From Actinomycetes bacterium (GTDB taxonomy: Bacteria; Actinomycetota; Acidimicrobiia; Spongiisociales; UBA5794), in NCBI GenBank assembly GCA_023336815.1, contig JAMBLJ010000208.1, forward strand, positions 1-44,312: a stretch of 44,312 bases of DNA, read 5' to 3'. Position 1 is the first letter of the stretch; the number at the start of each line of letters is the position of its first letter. A model generated the notes under the pieces. The model saw only the letters and a list, made by a program, of their open reading frames with translations. It made no database searches and was not told the origin of the DNA. A program made the translations under genes and the position numbers. Below, one piece after another: positions 1 through 9,302 of the stretch.

Positions 1-130
1 GGATTGGGAACCTATGCGTTGTCCGCTCGTCGTGGGCGCTGTGCGCTTGTAACCCCGCTCCGCTTGGGCCGTTGAGACGCCACGGAGGCTCAAGAGCAGG
101 CGCGCAGCGAAGGATTGGGAACCTATGCGT
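1..130. repeat. 19-bp direct repeat GGATTGGGAACCTATGCGT at 1-19 and 112-130, flanking a GC-rich potentially structured unit
   Basis: Exact identity of the two 19-mers, 111-bp period. The intervening unit contains CTTGGGCC (63-70) pairing with GGCTCAAG (87-94), one G-U wobble. Confidence 0.7.
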
Positions 131-186
131 CGTGTGGCGCCCTCTGGAAATCGGTGTCATATGGTGCAGCCGCTATCCTTGTTGCC

Positions 187-981
187 ATGGATGAGGCGAT
201 GTTCGAGGGAACCGAAGGTAGGGTTTTCTACCGGAATTGGGAACCCGACGGGGACCCGTTGCGTATCGTCCAGATCGTTCACGGATACGCCGAACATGGC
301 GGTAGGTACGCCCATGTCGCCGACGCGTTGTGCGCTCGTGGCGCCGTTGTATATGCCGACGATCACATCGGCCACGGCCGCTCGGACGGCACCCCGGGTC
401 TCATCACGGACTTCGGTCATGTGGTGGACGATCTCCACTCACTGGGAGATGTCGCGCGAGCCGAACACCCCGGTCTCCCTCTTGTGCTCGTCGGACATTC
501 GATGGGAGGGCTGCTTTCGGCGCTCGTTGCTGAGACATGGCCACAAGAGATCGCCGGAATCGCCTTCTGCGGCTCCGTTATCGGGGACTGGGCGTGGGCA
601 CGACAGGTGATCACCCTGGCTGAACTACCTGAAACGGTGTTCGATCCTCTCGCCATCTCGCGGGACCCCGCCGTCGGTGCGGCGTACGCTTCCGATCCTC
701 TTGTCTATCACGGGCAGTATCAGCGGGGGCTCCTCGAGGCCGAAGTCGCTGCCCTCGACCGCTACAGCGAAGGGAACTCCAAACTCACCATGCCGGTGGC
801 CGTCTTCCACGGAACGGAAGATCCGTTCGTCCCGTATAGACGATCGGTGCAAGCGGTCAGGGACATGCCGACAGAAGATGTCACCATCCAGCTCTACGAG
901 GGAGCACGGCATGAAGTTCTCAACGAGCTGAACAAGGACGAGATCGTCGGTGACCTCGTCGACTGGATCGATCGTTTCTGA
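187..981 (+). CDS. alpha/beta hydrolase, monoacylglycerol lipase/lysophospholipase-like
   Basis: HGYAEHGGRY, DHIGHGRSDG, GHSMGG nucleophile elbow, C-terminal GARHEVLNE. Internal ATG at 187 preferred over the ORF start at 115. Confidence 0.88.
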   Translation: MDEAMFEGTEGRVFYRNWEPDGDPLRIVQIVHGYAEHGGRYAHVADALCARGAVVYADDHIGHGRSDGTPGLITDFGHVVDDLHSLGDVARAEHPGLPLVLVGHSMGGLLSALVAETWPQEIAGIAFCGSVIGDWAWARQVITLAELPETVFDPLAISRDPAVGAAYASDPLVYHGQYQRGLLEAEVAALDRYSEGNSKLTMPVAVFHGTEDPFVPYRRSVQAVRDMPTEDVTIQLYEGARHEVLNELNKDEIVGDLVDWIDRF

Positions 982-992
982 CGTTCTGCCTT

Positions 993-1029
993 TCTTCTAG
1001 CGCCGGACGGTCTTCTAGCGCCCGAATGG
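993..1029 (+). repeat. Two tandem copies of TCTTCTAGCGCC (18-bp period) upstream of the DAHP synthase promoter
   Basis: TCTTCTAGCGCC at 993-1004 and 1011-1022; the second unit abuts TTGACG at 1030. Confidence 0.6.
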
Positions 1030-1057
1030 TTGACGACGGTTGATCGTCCGTTAGCAT
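1030..1057 (+). promoter_or_regulatory. Putative sigma70-type promoter for class II DAHP synthase
   Basis: TTGACG (1030-1035), 16-bp spacer, TAGCAT (1052-1057); start codon at 1087. Confidence 0.5.
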
Positions 1058-1086
1058 CCGTCCGCAGACAAACCATCTCTCACGCA

Positions 1087-2445
1087 ATGGGACTCTCGAT
1101 GTCTTGGACACCCGGCAGTTGGCGTTCGAAGCCAGCCTTGCAACAACCCATGTATCCCGACTCTGCGGCGCTCGAGGCCGTCGAGAAGGAACTTGCGTCA
1201 TCGCCACCCCTCGTGTTCGCGGGTGAGGCACGACGTCTTCGGAAACAACTTGGAGAAGTGGCACGTGGAGAGGCGTTTCTGCTTCAGGGTGGTGACTGCG
1301 CCGAGTCCTTCGCCGAGTTCCACGTGGATACGATCCGCGACACGTTCAAGGTCATGCTCCAGATGTCAGTCGTGTTGACCTACGGTGCCGGCCTTCCCGT
1401 AGTCAAGGTCGGACGTATGGCAGGGCAGTTCGCAAAACCTCGCTCAGACGACTTCGAAACGCAGGGTGATGTCACGCTTCCCAGCTACCGCGGAGATATC
1501 GTCAATGGGATCGCGTTCGATGCCGAGGCTCGTGTGCCAGATCCATCGAGACTCATCAAGGCATACAACCAGTCAGCTCTCACACTCAATCTTCTTCGAG
1601 CTTTCGCTCAGGGTGGGATGGCGAACCTCGAACAGGTACACAGGTGGAACCTCGAATTCATCGATGACACCGATCAATACAAACGGTACGAAGCTCTTGC
1701 GAACGAACTCGAGCAGACACTCGGGTTCATGCGGGCCATAGGGCTTACACCTGAGACCGCCCGTCAGCTGCGAGAGACCGACTTCTACACAAGCCACGAG
1801 GCTCTCCTCCCCGGCTTCGAACAAGCGTTGATCCGAGTCGACAGCCTCACCGATGATTGGTACGCAACATCCGCCCACATGTTGTGGATCGGCGATAGGA
1901 CCAGACAGATCGATGGCGCACACGTCGAACTTCTTACCGGTGTTCACAACCCGATCGGTCTCAAGTGCGGACCTTCCATGACACCCGACGAACTCGTTCG
2001 GCTGATCTCGGTACTCGATCCCGACAATGATCCTGGACGTTTGACGCTCATCACCCGCCATGGTGCTGAAGGAATAGCCGACCACCTACCGGGGCTCATC
2101 GAAGCGGTGACGCGGGAGGGTTTCGATGTCGTGTGGTCCTGTGACCCAATGCACGGCAACACGATCGTCTCCTCAACGGGTTACAAGACGCGGCCCGTAG
2201 CGAAGGTCGCATCCGAAGTCGAACAGTTCTTCGCCATCCACCGATCACTCGGTACACATGCCGGTGGCGTGCATTTCGAGATGACGGGGAAGAATGTCAC
2301 CGAGTGCACTGGCGGATCGGCGAACGTCGCTGAGGAGAACCTCGCCGATCGCTATCACACACACTGTGATCCACGGCTCAACGCCGGGCAGGCGCTCGAG
2401 TTGGCGTTCGTCATCGCGGAGCATTTGAAAACGGCCCGGAACTGA
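1087..2445 (+). CDS. aroG: Class II 3-deoxy-7-phosphoheptulonate (DAHP) synthase
   Basis: [65 protein letters not shown]: class II DAHP synthase motifs. Confidence 0.95.
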   Translation: MGLSMSWTPGSWRSKPALQQPMYPDSAALEAVEKELASSPPLVFAGEARRLRKQLGEVARGEAFLLQGGDCAESFAEFHVDTIRDTFKVMLQMSVVLTYGAGLPVVKVGRMAGQFAKPRSDDFETQGDVTLPSYRGDIVNGIAFDAEARVPDPSRLIKAYNQSALTLNLLRAFAQGGMANLEQVHRWNLEFIDDTDQYKRYEALANELEQTLGFMRAIGLTPETARQLRETDFYTSHEALLPGFEQALIRVDSLTDDWYATSAHMLWIGDRTRQIDGAHVELLTGVHNPIGLKCGPSMTPDELVRLISVLDPDNDPGRLTLITRHGAEGIADHLPGLIEAVTREGFDVVWSCDPMHGNTIVSSTGYKTRPVAKVASEVEQFFAIHRSLGTHAGGVHFEMTGKNVTECTGGSANVAEENLADRYHTHCDPRLNAGQALELAFVIAEHLKTARN

Positions 2446-2455
2446 CAGCGGGATC

Positions 2456-3376
2456 ATGGCCGCCCAACCGCTCCACGTTGGTGTCGAACTCGGTGGAACG
2501 AAGATCGTCGTCGGAACAAGCACAGGTGGACCCGACCTCGAGGCAAGGACGACCATCGCCACGGGCGAACCCGAGTCGACTCTCGGTGCGGTACGTGATG
2601 CGATCGTCAGCGCTACCCGTGGTCGGAGTCTGAGCGGCGTTGGCATCGGCACGTTTGGACCGATCGACCTTCGTCCCTCGAGCCCGAACTTCGGCCGTTT
2701 GGTGAACACTCCGAAACCTGGCTGGTCAGGAGTGGATATCGTTCGGGGCGTCAGAGGCAAACTCGAGACACCGATCGCGCTCGACACCGATGTCAACGCA
2801 GCACTCCTCGCCGAGCACCGGTGGGGTGCTGCAACAGCGGACGAGGCTGCCTATCTGACGATCGGAACCGGAATCGGCGGAGGAGTGTGGGCTGGGGGAG
2901 GTGTCATCTCCGGTGCCAACCATCCCGAAATCGGGCACCTTCGGGTACCCAGGCATCCCAACGATTCCTATGCCGGTGGATGTCCGTACCACGGCGGATG
3001 CCTTGAAGGCATGGCCTCAGGGTCTGCCATCAACGAACGGTGGGGGAGTCCCGCCGATGCCCTCGGCCCGGGTACGGACGAGGCCGTAGCCATGATCTCG
3101 TGGTACGTCGCGCAGGGGATTGCTGGCCTGTGTGCTGTCGTTCCTGTGACGCAGGTGGTAGTCGGTGGGGGCGTCTCAAGGCTTCCGGAGTTCCACACGG
3201 CCATCGCGGGTCACCTTGAAGAGGTAACCGGGGGATACCCTCCCGTGCCCTTCGCCGAGGGGGGTCCTGGAATTCTTTCGCCCGGCCTGGGAGACGACTC
3301 AGGTGTCATTGGGGCGATCGAACTTTCTCGATCCGTCCTGCAGAACCCCACCGGAGGCTCAGCCTCGTCTGGATGA
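2456..3376 (+). CDS. ROK-family sugar kinase (fructokinase/glucokinase-like)
   Basis: N-terminal GVELGGTKIVVG, GTGIGGGVWAGG, zinc-site type CPYHGGCLEGMASGSA. Confidence 0.9.
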   Translation: MAAQPLHVGVELGGTKIVVGTSTGGPDLEARTTIATGEPESTLGAVRDAIVSATRGRSLSGVGIGTFGPIDLRPSSPNFGRLVNTPKPGWSGVDIVRGVRGKLETPIALDTDVNAALLAEHRWGAATADEAAYLTIGTGIGGGVWAGGGVISGANHPEIGHLRVPRHPNDSYAGGCPYHGGCLEGMASGSAINERWGSPADALGPGTDEAVAMISWYVAQGIAGLCAVVPVTQVVVGGGVSRLPEFHTAIAGHLEEVTGGYPPVPFAEGGPGILSPGLGDDSGVIGAIELSRSVLQNPTGGSASSG

Positions 3377-3388
3377 TGTTTAGACGAG
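3364..3388. terminator. Hairpin spanning the ends of two convergent genes (candidate bidirectional terminator)
   Basis: CTCGTCT (3364-3370) - 11 nt - AGACGAG (3382-3388), perfect 7-bp arms covering both stop codons; no strong U-tract. Confidence 0.35.
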
Positions 3389-4105
3389 AATCGGGAGCGT
3401 TGCAAGGATGAAGATGCCACCAACGAGCATCACCACACCGAAGGACACCACGAGGATCCGATTGCGGCGCCTGACCAGCTTGGTGCTGACACCACCGAAG
3501 AAAAGAACCGATGCGAACAAGACCATCGTGAGGACGTAGTTGTCGCCATTCTGGTTCGCTTCACGAGCAAGGGTTGCCTTCTCGTCCGCCAGGACCGCGA
3601 GTTCCTGCGCTTCTACCTGTTTCGCGACAACGTACGCCTTCATGACGAACGGTGTCTTTGGGGCGTCCTCGTCCTGGATCGGATCGGTAGCGAGCCATGC
3701 ATCGAACGCGGGGACGAACTCGTCGCGGAATCGCTTGTAGAGGAAGCCGGTAACGGTGCCGTCGGTGGGCTGGAACGGTGTGCCAGGCGCGTATGTGATC
3801 TCACCGCTCTTCGTCTCATTGCTGAAGGCCGTGATCCAGTCGATGTACATCGCGACATCGATCTGAACAAGTTGACCTCCAGCGGTGTCAGCCCTCGTCG
3901 ACTCGGTGCGCGCTGCACCTGCCTCGCTGAAGTTGATGGCCTGCGTGCCTCCCCACTTTCCTGCCTCGAAGGCGGACCACGCTGTGAGGATGGTGGCGAT
4001 CGCCAGAGCGATGGTCGCAACGAGTTCGATCCTGTCGTTGGAGGCGAAGAGACCCTTGGGCTCGTCGAAATCGCCTTCGATGTTGGGTGAGTCAGTATCA
4101 GGCAT
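3380..4105 (-). CDS. Conserved-type hypothetical membrane protein (about 3 TM segments)
   Basis: 241-aa ORF; TM at N-terminus (IELVATIALAIATILTAWSAF) and two C-terminal TMs with an Arg-rich loop (KLVRRRNR). Confidence 0.75.
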   Translation of the reverse strand: MPDTDSPNIEGDFDEPKGLFASNDRIELVATIALAIATILTAWSAFEAGKWGGTQAINFSEAGAARTESTRADTAGGQLVQIDVAMYIDWITAFSNETKSGEITYAPGTPFQPTDGTVTGFLYKRFRDEFVPAFDAWLATDPIQDEDAPKTPFVMKAYVVAKQVEAQELAVLADEKATLAREANQNGDNYVLTMVLFASVLFFGGVSTKLVRRRNRILVVSFGVVMLVGGIFILATLPILV

Positions 4106-4147
4106 GGCGGGGAGCTTAGACCGAGTGGAGCCGAATGGGTCGAGGTG

Positions 4148-5101
4148 TTATCTGACGACGACGCCGAGGTGGTTCTCTAGAACGCTCCAGACCGATGGTC
4201 GAGCGAGTTCGAACCTCATGGATCGAAGCGTTGTAAGAAAGGCCGGTATCGCAGCACCTACCGACATCGGATTCGGTCGGGCGATGTCGAGGACCGTCTC
4301 GTCGGGGCGTAGCACGAGGATCTCAGTTTCAGGCCATGCAGAGCGAATCGATGCCAACTCGGCTGCGAGCGCCGTTCGGCCAGCACGGTCGAACATGTCC
4401 TCGTAGAACCGCCCACGTTTGCGTGGTTCCGTTGCGGCAAGGGGTGCGATCACGAGGACGAGATCGAGAGGATCGGGGTGGGCGAGCAAGAGATCGGCCG
4501 ACGTACCTGAAGCAAGACCTCCATCGGCGTACCAGCGGTTCGCGATCTTGACAGGCTCGTAGACGAAAGGCACGGCACTCGAGGCGGCGACGGCGTCCGC
4601 AAGTGAAACCTCAGGTGCGCCTTCGGTACCGAAAGGTGTGCGAGTCCGGGCTTCAACGTCGTAGGCAACGATCGCCGTCGGCTTCTCAGGCCACGATGCG
4701 GCGAGATCTCCAGCGATATCCGTCACCCACTCCGCAAGACCCTCCGTCCGGTAGAGCCCCGGGCTCCCAAGCGTCACATAGAGGTTCGGTTTCCGGATCG
4801 CAGGGATCAGACCCTTCCTGATCCATCGAATTGCGCCACGGGGGGTGCCGCGCCGGTACAGGTAGCCGTTGAGCCACTCGTGGATCTCCTCCTCCGTGTC
4901 GCCCGTTCCTGCAAAAGCGTTGAGATGTAGGGAATTCGCACGAATCGTTGCTGCAACGAAGGCGCCTGAAGATGTGCCGATGAGCACTTCGCTGTCGTTC
5001 GGATTCCACCCGGTCGCCATCTCGATGGCGAGAAGTGTTCCGAAATGGAACGCGGCGCCTGTGATACCACCACCGCCAAGAACGAGACCTACCTTGCTCA
5101 C
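4148..5101 (-). CDS. Patatin-like phospholipase
   Basis: GLVLGGGGITG oxyanion hole, GTSSG serine motif, DGGLASGTSADLLLA. GTG at 5101 (VSKVGLVLGGGG) chosen; the longer ORF to 5452 is spurious. Confidence 0.88.
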   Translation of the reverse strand: MSKVGLVLGGGGITGAAFHFGTLLAIEMATGWNPNDSEVLIGTSSGAFVAATIRANSLHLNAFAGTGDTEEEIHEWLNGYLYRRGTPRGAIRWIRKGLIPAIRKPNLYVTLGSPGLYRTEGLAEWVTDIAGDLAASWPEKPTAIVAYDVEARTRTPFGTEGAPEVSLADAVAASSAVPFVYEPVKIANRWYADGGLASGTSADLLLAHPDPLDLVLVIAPLAATEPRKRGRFYEDMFDRAGRTALAAELASIRSAWPETEILVLRPDETVLDIARPNPMSVGAAIPAFLTTLRSMRFELARPSVWSVLENHLGVVVR

Positions 5102-5174
5102 GACCGGGAGACTATCCGACTTGCGGGTCGAGTCGTGGGTTGTTCCGATGCCGACGCCACCTATCGTCCATGGA

Positions 5175-6035
5175 GTGACGATCGACCAAAACATTCTCGA
5201 CTTTCTCTCCGAGCTCGCATCGGCAGACGGGTACAACCCAATCAGCGATGCCAAAGTTCCATCGCTTGAGGATGCAACCGGCCATGTCGTGATCGCCGAG
5301 GACGATGTGATCAGAGCCGTGGGATCGATAGCCAGCCACAACGACGAGGAGGATGTACGCGTTGCGTTGGAAACCGCAGTGGAGCGGTCGATGCGGTTTC
5401 CGGCATTCGAGAAAGCGGTCGTCGAGGCAACCACCTCCCTCGTGCCCTCCAACGCGAACGTGTCGGTCTGGTCTCAGCGAGTGTCACTGGACAGGGCCCT
5501 CGAGGAGCTGGGGTATGAGGCAAAGCGATCCCTTGCCTATATGACTGTGGATCTGCCTTTGCGCAACGCACAGGGGCTCCCGGATCACGTGTTCGGATTG
5601 CGTACCTACACCGACGAGGACTCAGCTGCGGTGGTCTCAGTGAACAATGATGCCTTCAGTGACCATCGGGAGGCGAGTGGGTTGACAATGGGAGAGTTCG
5701 CGGCGACGACCCGGTCTTCTTGGTTCGAAGACAGCGGGTTGATCATCGCTGAGGATGAAGCGGGTGTGAACGGATTCTGCTGGACACGAGTGCACCCCGA
5801 CGGGGACGGCGAGATCTATCGGATTGCAGTTGCGCCGTCACACCAGGGAGTAGGTCTCGGCAGGGTTCTCGTCATGGCGGGGTTCGCCCACCTGGCGGAC
5901 CTCAAGGCAGTAAAGCGAGGAACACTATGGGTCGATACGGCAAGCGAGGGGGCCATACATCTGTATCGATCGATCGGTATGCAGACCGTCAGGACAAATC
6001 GAGAGTTCGAACGCGCCGGTCAGCCAAAACGTTGA
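5175..6035 (+). CDS. mshD: Mycothiol synthase (MshD-like), tandem GNAT acetyltransferase
   Basis: IAEDEAGVNGFCWTRVHPD, GEIYRIAVAPSHQGVGLGRVLVMAGFAHL, C-terminal GNAT fold; about 286 aa from GTG 5175, which fits MshD. Confidence 0.8.
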   Translation: MTIDQNILDFLSELASADGYNPISDAKVPSLEDATGHVVIAEDDVIRAVGSIASHNDEEDVRVALETAVERSMRFPAFEKAVVEATTSLVPSNANVSVWSQRVSLDRALEELGYEAKRSLAYMTVDLPLRNAQGLPDHVFGLRTYTDEDSAAVVSVNNDAFSDHREASGLTMGEFAATTRSSWFEDSGLIIAEDEAGVNGFCWTRVHPDGDGEIYRIAVAPSHQGVGLGRVLVMAGFAHLADLKAVKRGTLWVDTASEGAIHLYRSIGMQTVRTNREFERAGQPKR

Positions 6036-6220
6036 CCACACGTCGGGCAATGGTTGTCCGCCTCGCGGGTCTGGGCCAGACACCAGGGACATGGCAGGTC
6101 GCTTGAGTCATCGATCGCTGTGCGAATGAGCGACGCCGATCCCTGTGGTGCAACCCTCTTTCCACCCATTGCAACGAGTGCAACGGTGACGAATACTGCT
6201 GCGAGTGTCATCTCCAACAT
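6020..6220 (-). CDS. Small protein with one N-terminal TM helix and a C-terminal zinc ribbon
   Basis: 66 aa; MLEMTLAAVFVTVALVAMGGK ... CPWC...CPTCGQRFG; 3' end overlaps the convergent mshD by 16 nt; AAGGGAG SD-like sequence upstream. Confidence 0.65.
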   Translation of the reverse strand: MLEMTLAAVFVTVALVAMGGKRVAPQGSASLIRTAIDDSSDLPCPWCLAQTREADNHCPTCGQRFG

Positions 6221-6277
6221 CGCGCTCCCTTGATCGGTTGGGGCAATGTTGGCACAGAGCGCGAAAAACCCCGGTAT

Positions 6278-7192
6278 TTAGCGTGTACCTGCGCCAAGAA
6301 CCGCGCGGCTGAATTCATGAACCAGGTTCGATGGAGAGCTACTCGGGCGAGACAGCAAGTTGCGCTCGACATCAGAAACAAGGGCCTGTGCGGCGTGATA
6401 GACGATCCACCGGTCGAGTTGAACGAGATCCATAGACCGGCCATATCCTTCGACAAGCGCAGCAGCGGCTGACGGACCCGCGTGCACCCCAACACTCCAC
6501 AGTGCCCGAGAGAGATCCCATTCCGGGGGAGCGAGGGTCGCCCATTCCCAGCTGATCAATGTGATCTTCCCCGCGTCATCCACAACGAAGTTGCGTGGCG
6601 TCGGATCGGTGTGAGCTACTACCGGTTCGGATGCGAATGGAGCATTGAGATCGAACGCTGCCTCCACGAGTTCCGCACTCAGACCGATCCGACCCCGGTA
6701 CCGATCGACGCGTCTGAGTGTCGCTTGGAAGTCGACCGACACCCATTCCTGATCGATGCCCCGTGTGAGGTTGGTGACAGCCGCAGTGCTGTGCGCATGG
6801 AGTTCTTGCAGGATCTCGCCTGCCGCCCGAGCGAGACCTGGATTCTCAGGAAGGCTCTGTAGGTTCCAGCGTCCCGCATCGGTAAACAGGATCCAGTGTG
6901 TTGCGGAGTCTGCGCCGCTGTCGAGGATGACAGGCAGGTTCTCCAGATCGTCGAGTGCGTTCAGCGCGTGGTGCTCTCGCCGCTCACGCGCATCGGATCC
7001 GTAGATCTTGACGACCGCCGTCCCGCCCGACCGCCATACACGGAAGACCTGGTTCGCACCGCTCGATGATGTGGTCGCGGTGAGCTGCTGAACAGTTCCA
7101 CCAGCTGCGATCCCGCGAGCGATATCTTCCGGTTCCAGTACGGTGCCTCCCGACGAGATCCATTGTGACACGTTGAGAGACACAGAGCGCAA
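6278..7192 (-). CDS. Aminoglycoside phosphotransferase (APH)/choline kinase-family protein
   Basis: HTDPTPRNFVVDDAGKITLISWEWATLAPPEWDLSRAL: APH catalytic loop and downstream motif. Start codon uncertain. Confidence 0.85.
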   Translation of the reverse strand: MRSVSLNVSQWISSGGTVLEPEDIARGIAAGGTVQQLTATTSSSGANQVFRVWRSGGTAVVKIYGSDARERREHHALNALDDLENLPVILDSGADSATHWILFTDAGRWNLQSLPENPGLARAAGEILQELHAHSTAAVTNLTRGIDQEWVSVDFQATLRRVDRYRGRIGLSAELVEAAFDLNAPFASEPVVAHTDPTPRNFVVDDAGKITLISWEWATLAPPEWDLSRALWSVGVHAGPSAAAALVEGYGRSMDLVQLDRWIVYHAAQALVSDVERNLLSRPSSSPSNLVHEFSRAVLGAGTR

Positions 7193-7269
7193 TGCGACGT
7201 TCAGGCGACCTCAACGATGGAGTCGAGGTGCGGTAGCCTTGTGCACTCCTCTCGACGAAAGCGAATACC

Positions 7270-9216
7270 GTGTCAATACGCATCACTCTCCCTGACGGCT
7301 CAGAGCGCACCATGCCGGATGGTGTCACGGGATACGATGTAGCCGCTGACATCGGTCCACGTCTTGCTAAAGCGGCGGTCGCTGTGACCGTTGACAGCGC
7401 CATGTACGACCTCCACCGGCCGATCCCCCACGATGCCACGGTGTCGATTATCACAGACAACACAGAGGCGGGACGTCACGTGCTTCGCCACTCAGCAGCA
7501 CACGTCATGGCTCAGGCGGTACTCGAACTGTTTCCCGGATCCACGTTCGCTATCGGTCCGGCGATCCAGGACGGCTTCTACTACGACTTCAGCGTCGATG
7601 CGCCGTTCACACCCGACGACCTCGAACGCATCGAAGCGAAGATGGCGGACATCGTTGCTGCTGACCAGCCGTTCGAACGAGACGAACTTTCGATAGCCGA
7701 TGCGCTCGTCCAATTCGAGGATCATCCGTTCAAACGCGAGATCATCGCCGGTGTCGATGCCGATGAGGGCGTGGAAGGTGACACCGTCAGCACATACCGC
7801 AATGATGCCTTCCTCGACCTGTGTCGGGGTCCCCACGTACCTTCGACGGGCAGGCTGAAGGCGTTCCAGCTGATGCGCTCCGCTGGTGCGTACTGGCGAG
7901 GGGATGAGACGAAAGCCCAACTCCAGCGGATCTACGGAACAGCGTGGGAGTCACGCAAAGCATTGGATGCGTATCTCGTCCAGCTCGAAGAAGCTGCCAA
8001 GCGTGATCACAGAAAGCTCGGAAACGAACTGGATCTCTACTCGTTTCCCTCAGAGCTGGGAAGCGGACTGGCGGTCTGGCACCCCAAAGGTGGCATCCTG
8101 AGGCGGACCATCGAGGACTATTCGCGCCGCACACATATGACGCACGGCTACGAGTACGTCGTGTCACCCCACGTCGCGAAGGCAGATCTCTGGGAGACCT
8201 CGGGCCACCTCAACTTCTATCGCGATGGCATGTACCCGGTGATGGAGCTCGACGGTGGGGAAGGCAAACCTGGCCAGGAGTACTTCGTCAAACCGATGAA
8301 TTGCCCATTCCACATCCTTATCTACCGCGCCAGAAGCCGGTCTTACAGAGAGCTTCCGCTCAGGCTGTTCGAACTCGGAACGGTGTACCGGTACGAACGC
8401 AGTGGTGTACTCCACGGGTTGATGCGGGCACGTGGGTTCACACAGGATGACAGCCATATCTTCACAACGGAAACCGATCTTGCCGGAGAGCTCCAGCGGC
8501 TGTTGGACTTCGTTCTGATGGTGCTGCGGGATTTCGGATTCGACGAGTTCGAGGCAGATCTCTCGACGAGACCCGACAAATACGTAGGAAATGTCGAGGC
8601 GTGGAAACGGGCCGAGGAGTACCTCGCGGCATCACTCGACAGTGCTGATCTGTCCTACCAGCTCGCACCAGGCGAGGGAGCGTTCTATGGGCCCAAGATC
8701 GACATCCACATCAAGGATGCGATCGGCAGAAGATGGCAATTGAGCACGATTCAGGTCGACTTCGCCCAGCCGGAGAACTTCGGACTCGAATATGCGACCA
8801 ACGAGAACACGAGGGAACGTCCCGTGATGATCCACAGAGCATTGCTCGGTTCGGTCGAGCGGTTCGTTGGCATTCTCGTCGAACACTACGCGGGGGCTTT
8901 CCCGATGTGGCTCGCCCCCGTACAGACAACCGTGATCCCCGTGGCAGATCGACACGCCGAATACGCACGGTCTGTTGGTGATCAGTTGCTTGGTGTTGGT
9001 ATTCGTGCACACGTGGATGATGCGGACGAAACCGTGGGTGAGAAGATCCGGCGAGCGATCACAAGCAAGCACCCTGCCGTGATCGTTGTGGGGGACAACG
9101 ACGTCGAGCACTCCACTGTTGGACTCCGACTTCGAGGCGAGGACTCGGAGCAGCGCGGTATCCCAGTGGTCGAAGCGGTTGCCCAACTTGCGGAGATGGC
9201 GCGACCGCCTAGGTAG
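7270..9216 (+). CDS. thrS: Threonyl-tRNA synthetase
   Basis: N-terminal TGS domain, HSAAHVMAQAV, MNCPFHILIY, TRPDKYVG; C-terminal anticodon-binding domain; GTG start. Confidence 0.97.
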   Translation: MSIRITLPDGSERTMPDGVTGYDVAADIGPRLAKAAVAVTVDSAMYDLHRPIPHDATVSIITDNTEAGRHVLRHSAAHVMAQAVLELFPGSTFAIGPAIQDGFYYDFSVDAPFTPDDLERIEAKMADIVAADQPFERDELSIADALVQFEDHPFKREIIAGVDADEGVEGDTVSTYRNDAFLDLCRGPHVPSTGRLKAFQLMRSAGAYWRGDETKAQLQRIYGTAWESRKALDAYLVQLEEAAKRDHRKLGNELDLYSFPSELGSGLAVWHPKGGILRRTIEDYSRRTHMTHGYEYVVSPHVAKADLWETSGHLNFYRDGMYPVMELDGGEGKPGQEYFVKPMNCPFHILIYRARSRSYRELPLRLFELGTVYRYERSGVLHGLMRARGFTQDDSHIFTTETDLAGELQRLLDFVLMVLRDFGFDEFEADLSTRPDKYVGNVEAWKRAEEYLAASLDSADLSYQLAPGEGAFYGPKIDIHIKDAIGRRWQLSTIQVDFAQPENFGLEYATNENTRERPVMIHRALLGSVERFVGILVEHYAGAFPMWLAPVQTTVIPVADRHAEYARSVGDQLLGVGIRAHVDDADETVGEKIRRAITSKHPAVIVVGDNDVEHSTVGLRLRGEDSEQRGIPVVEAVAQLAEMARPPR

Positions 9217-9302
9217 TCCGCAGGTTGCGTAAGTCGATACATGGCTCCGGTATCCTGTCCGGCGGAAGGCACAATCGACATTCTTGAGTCGGAGGAATCT
9301 GC

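Noticed and set aside
5102-5452. N-terminal extension of the patatin ORF
   Set aside because: Overlaps the divergent mshD gene; the motif-containing protein starts at GTG 5101.
7193-7269. Possible T-box or attenuator upstream of thrS
   Set aside because: Only 77 bp between divergent starts, too short, and no T-box core sequence seen.
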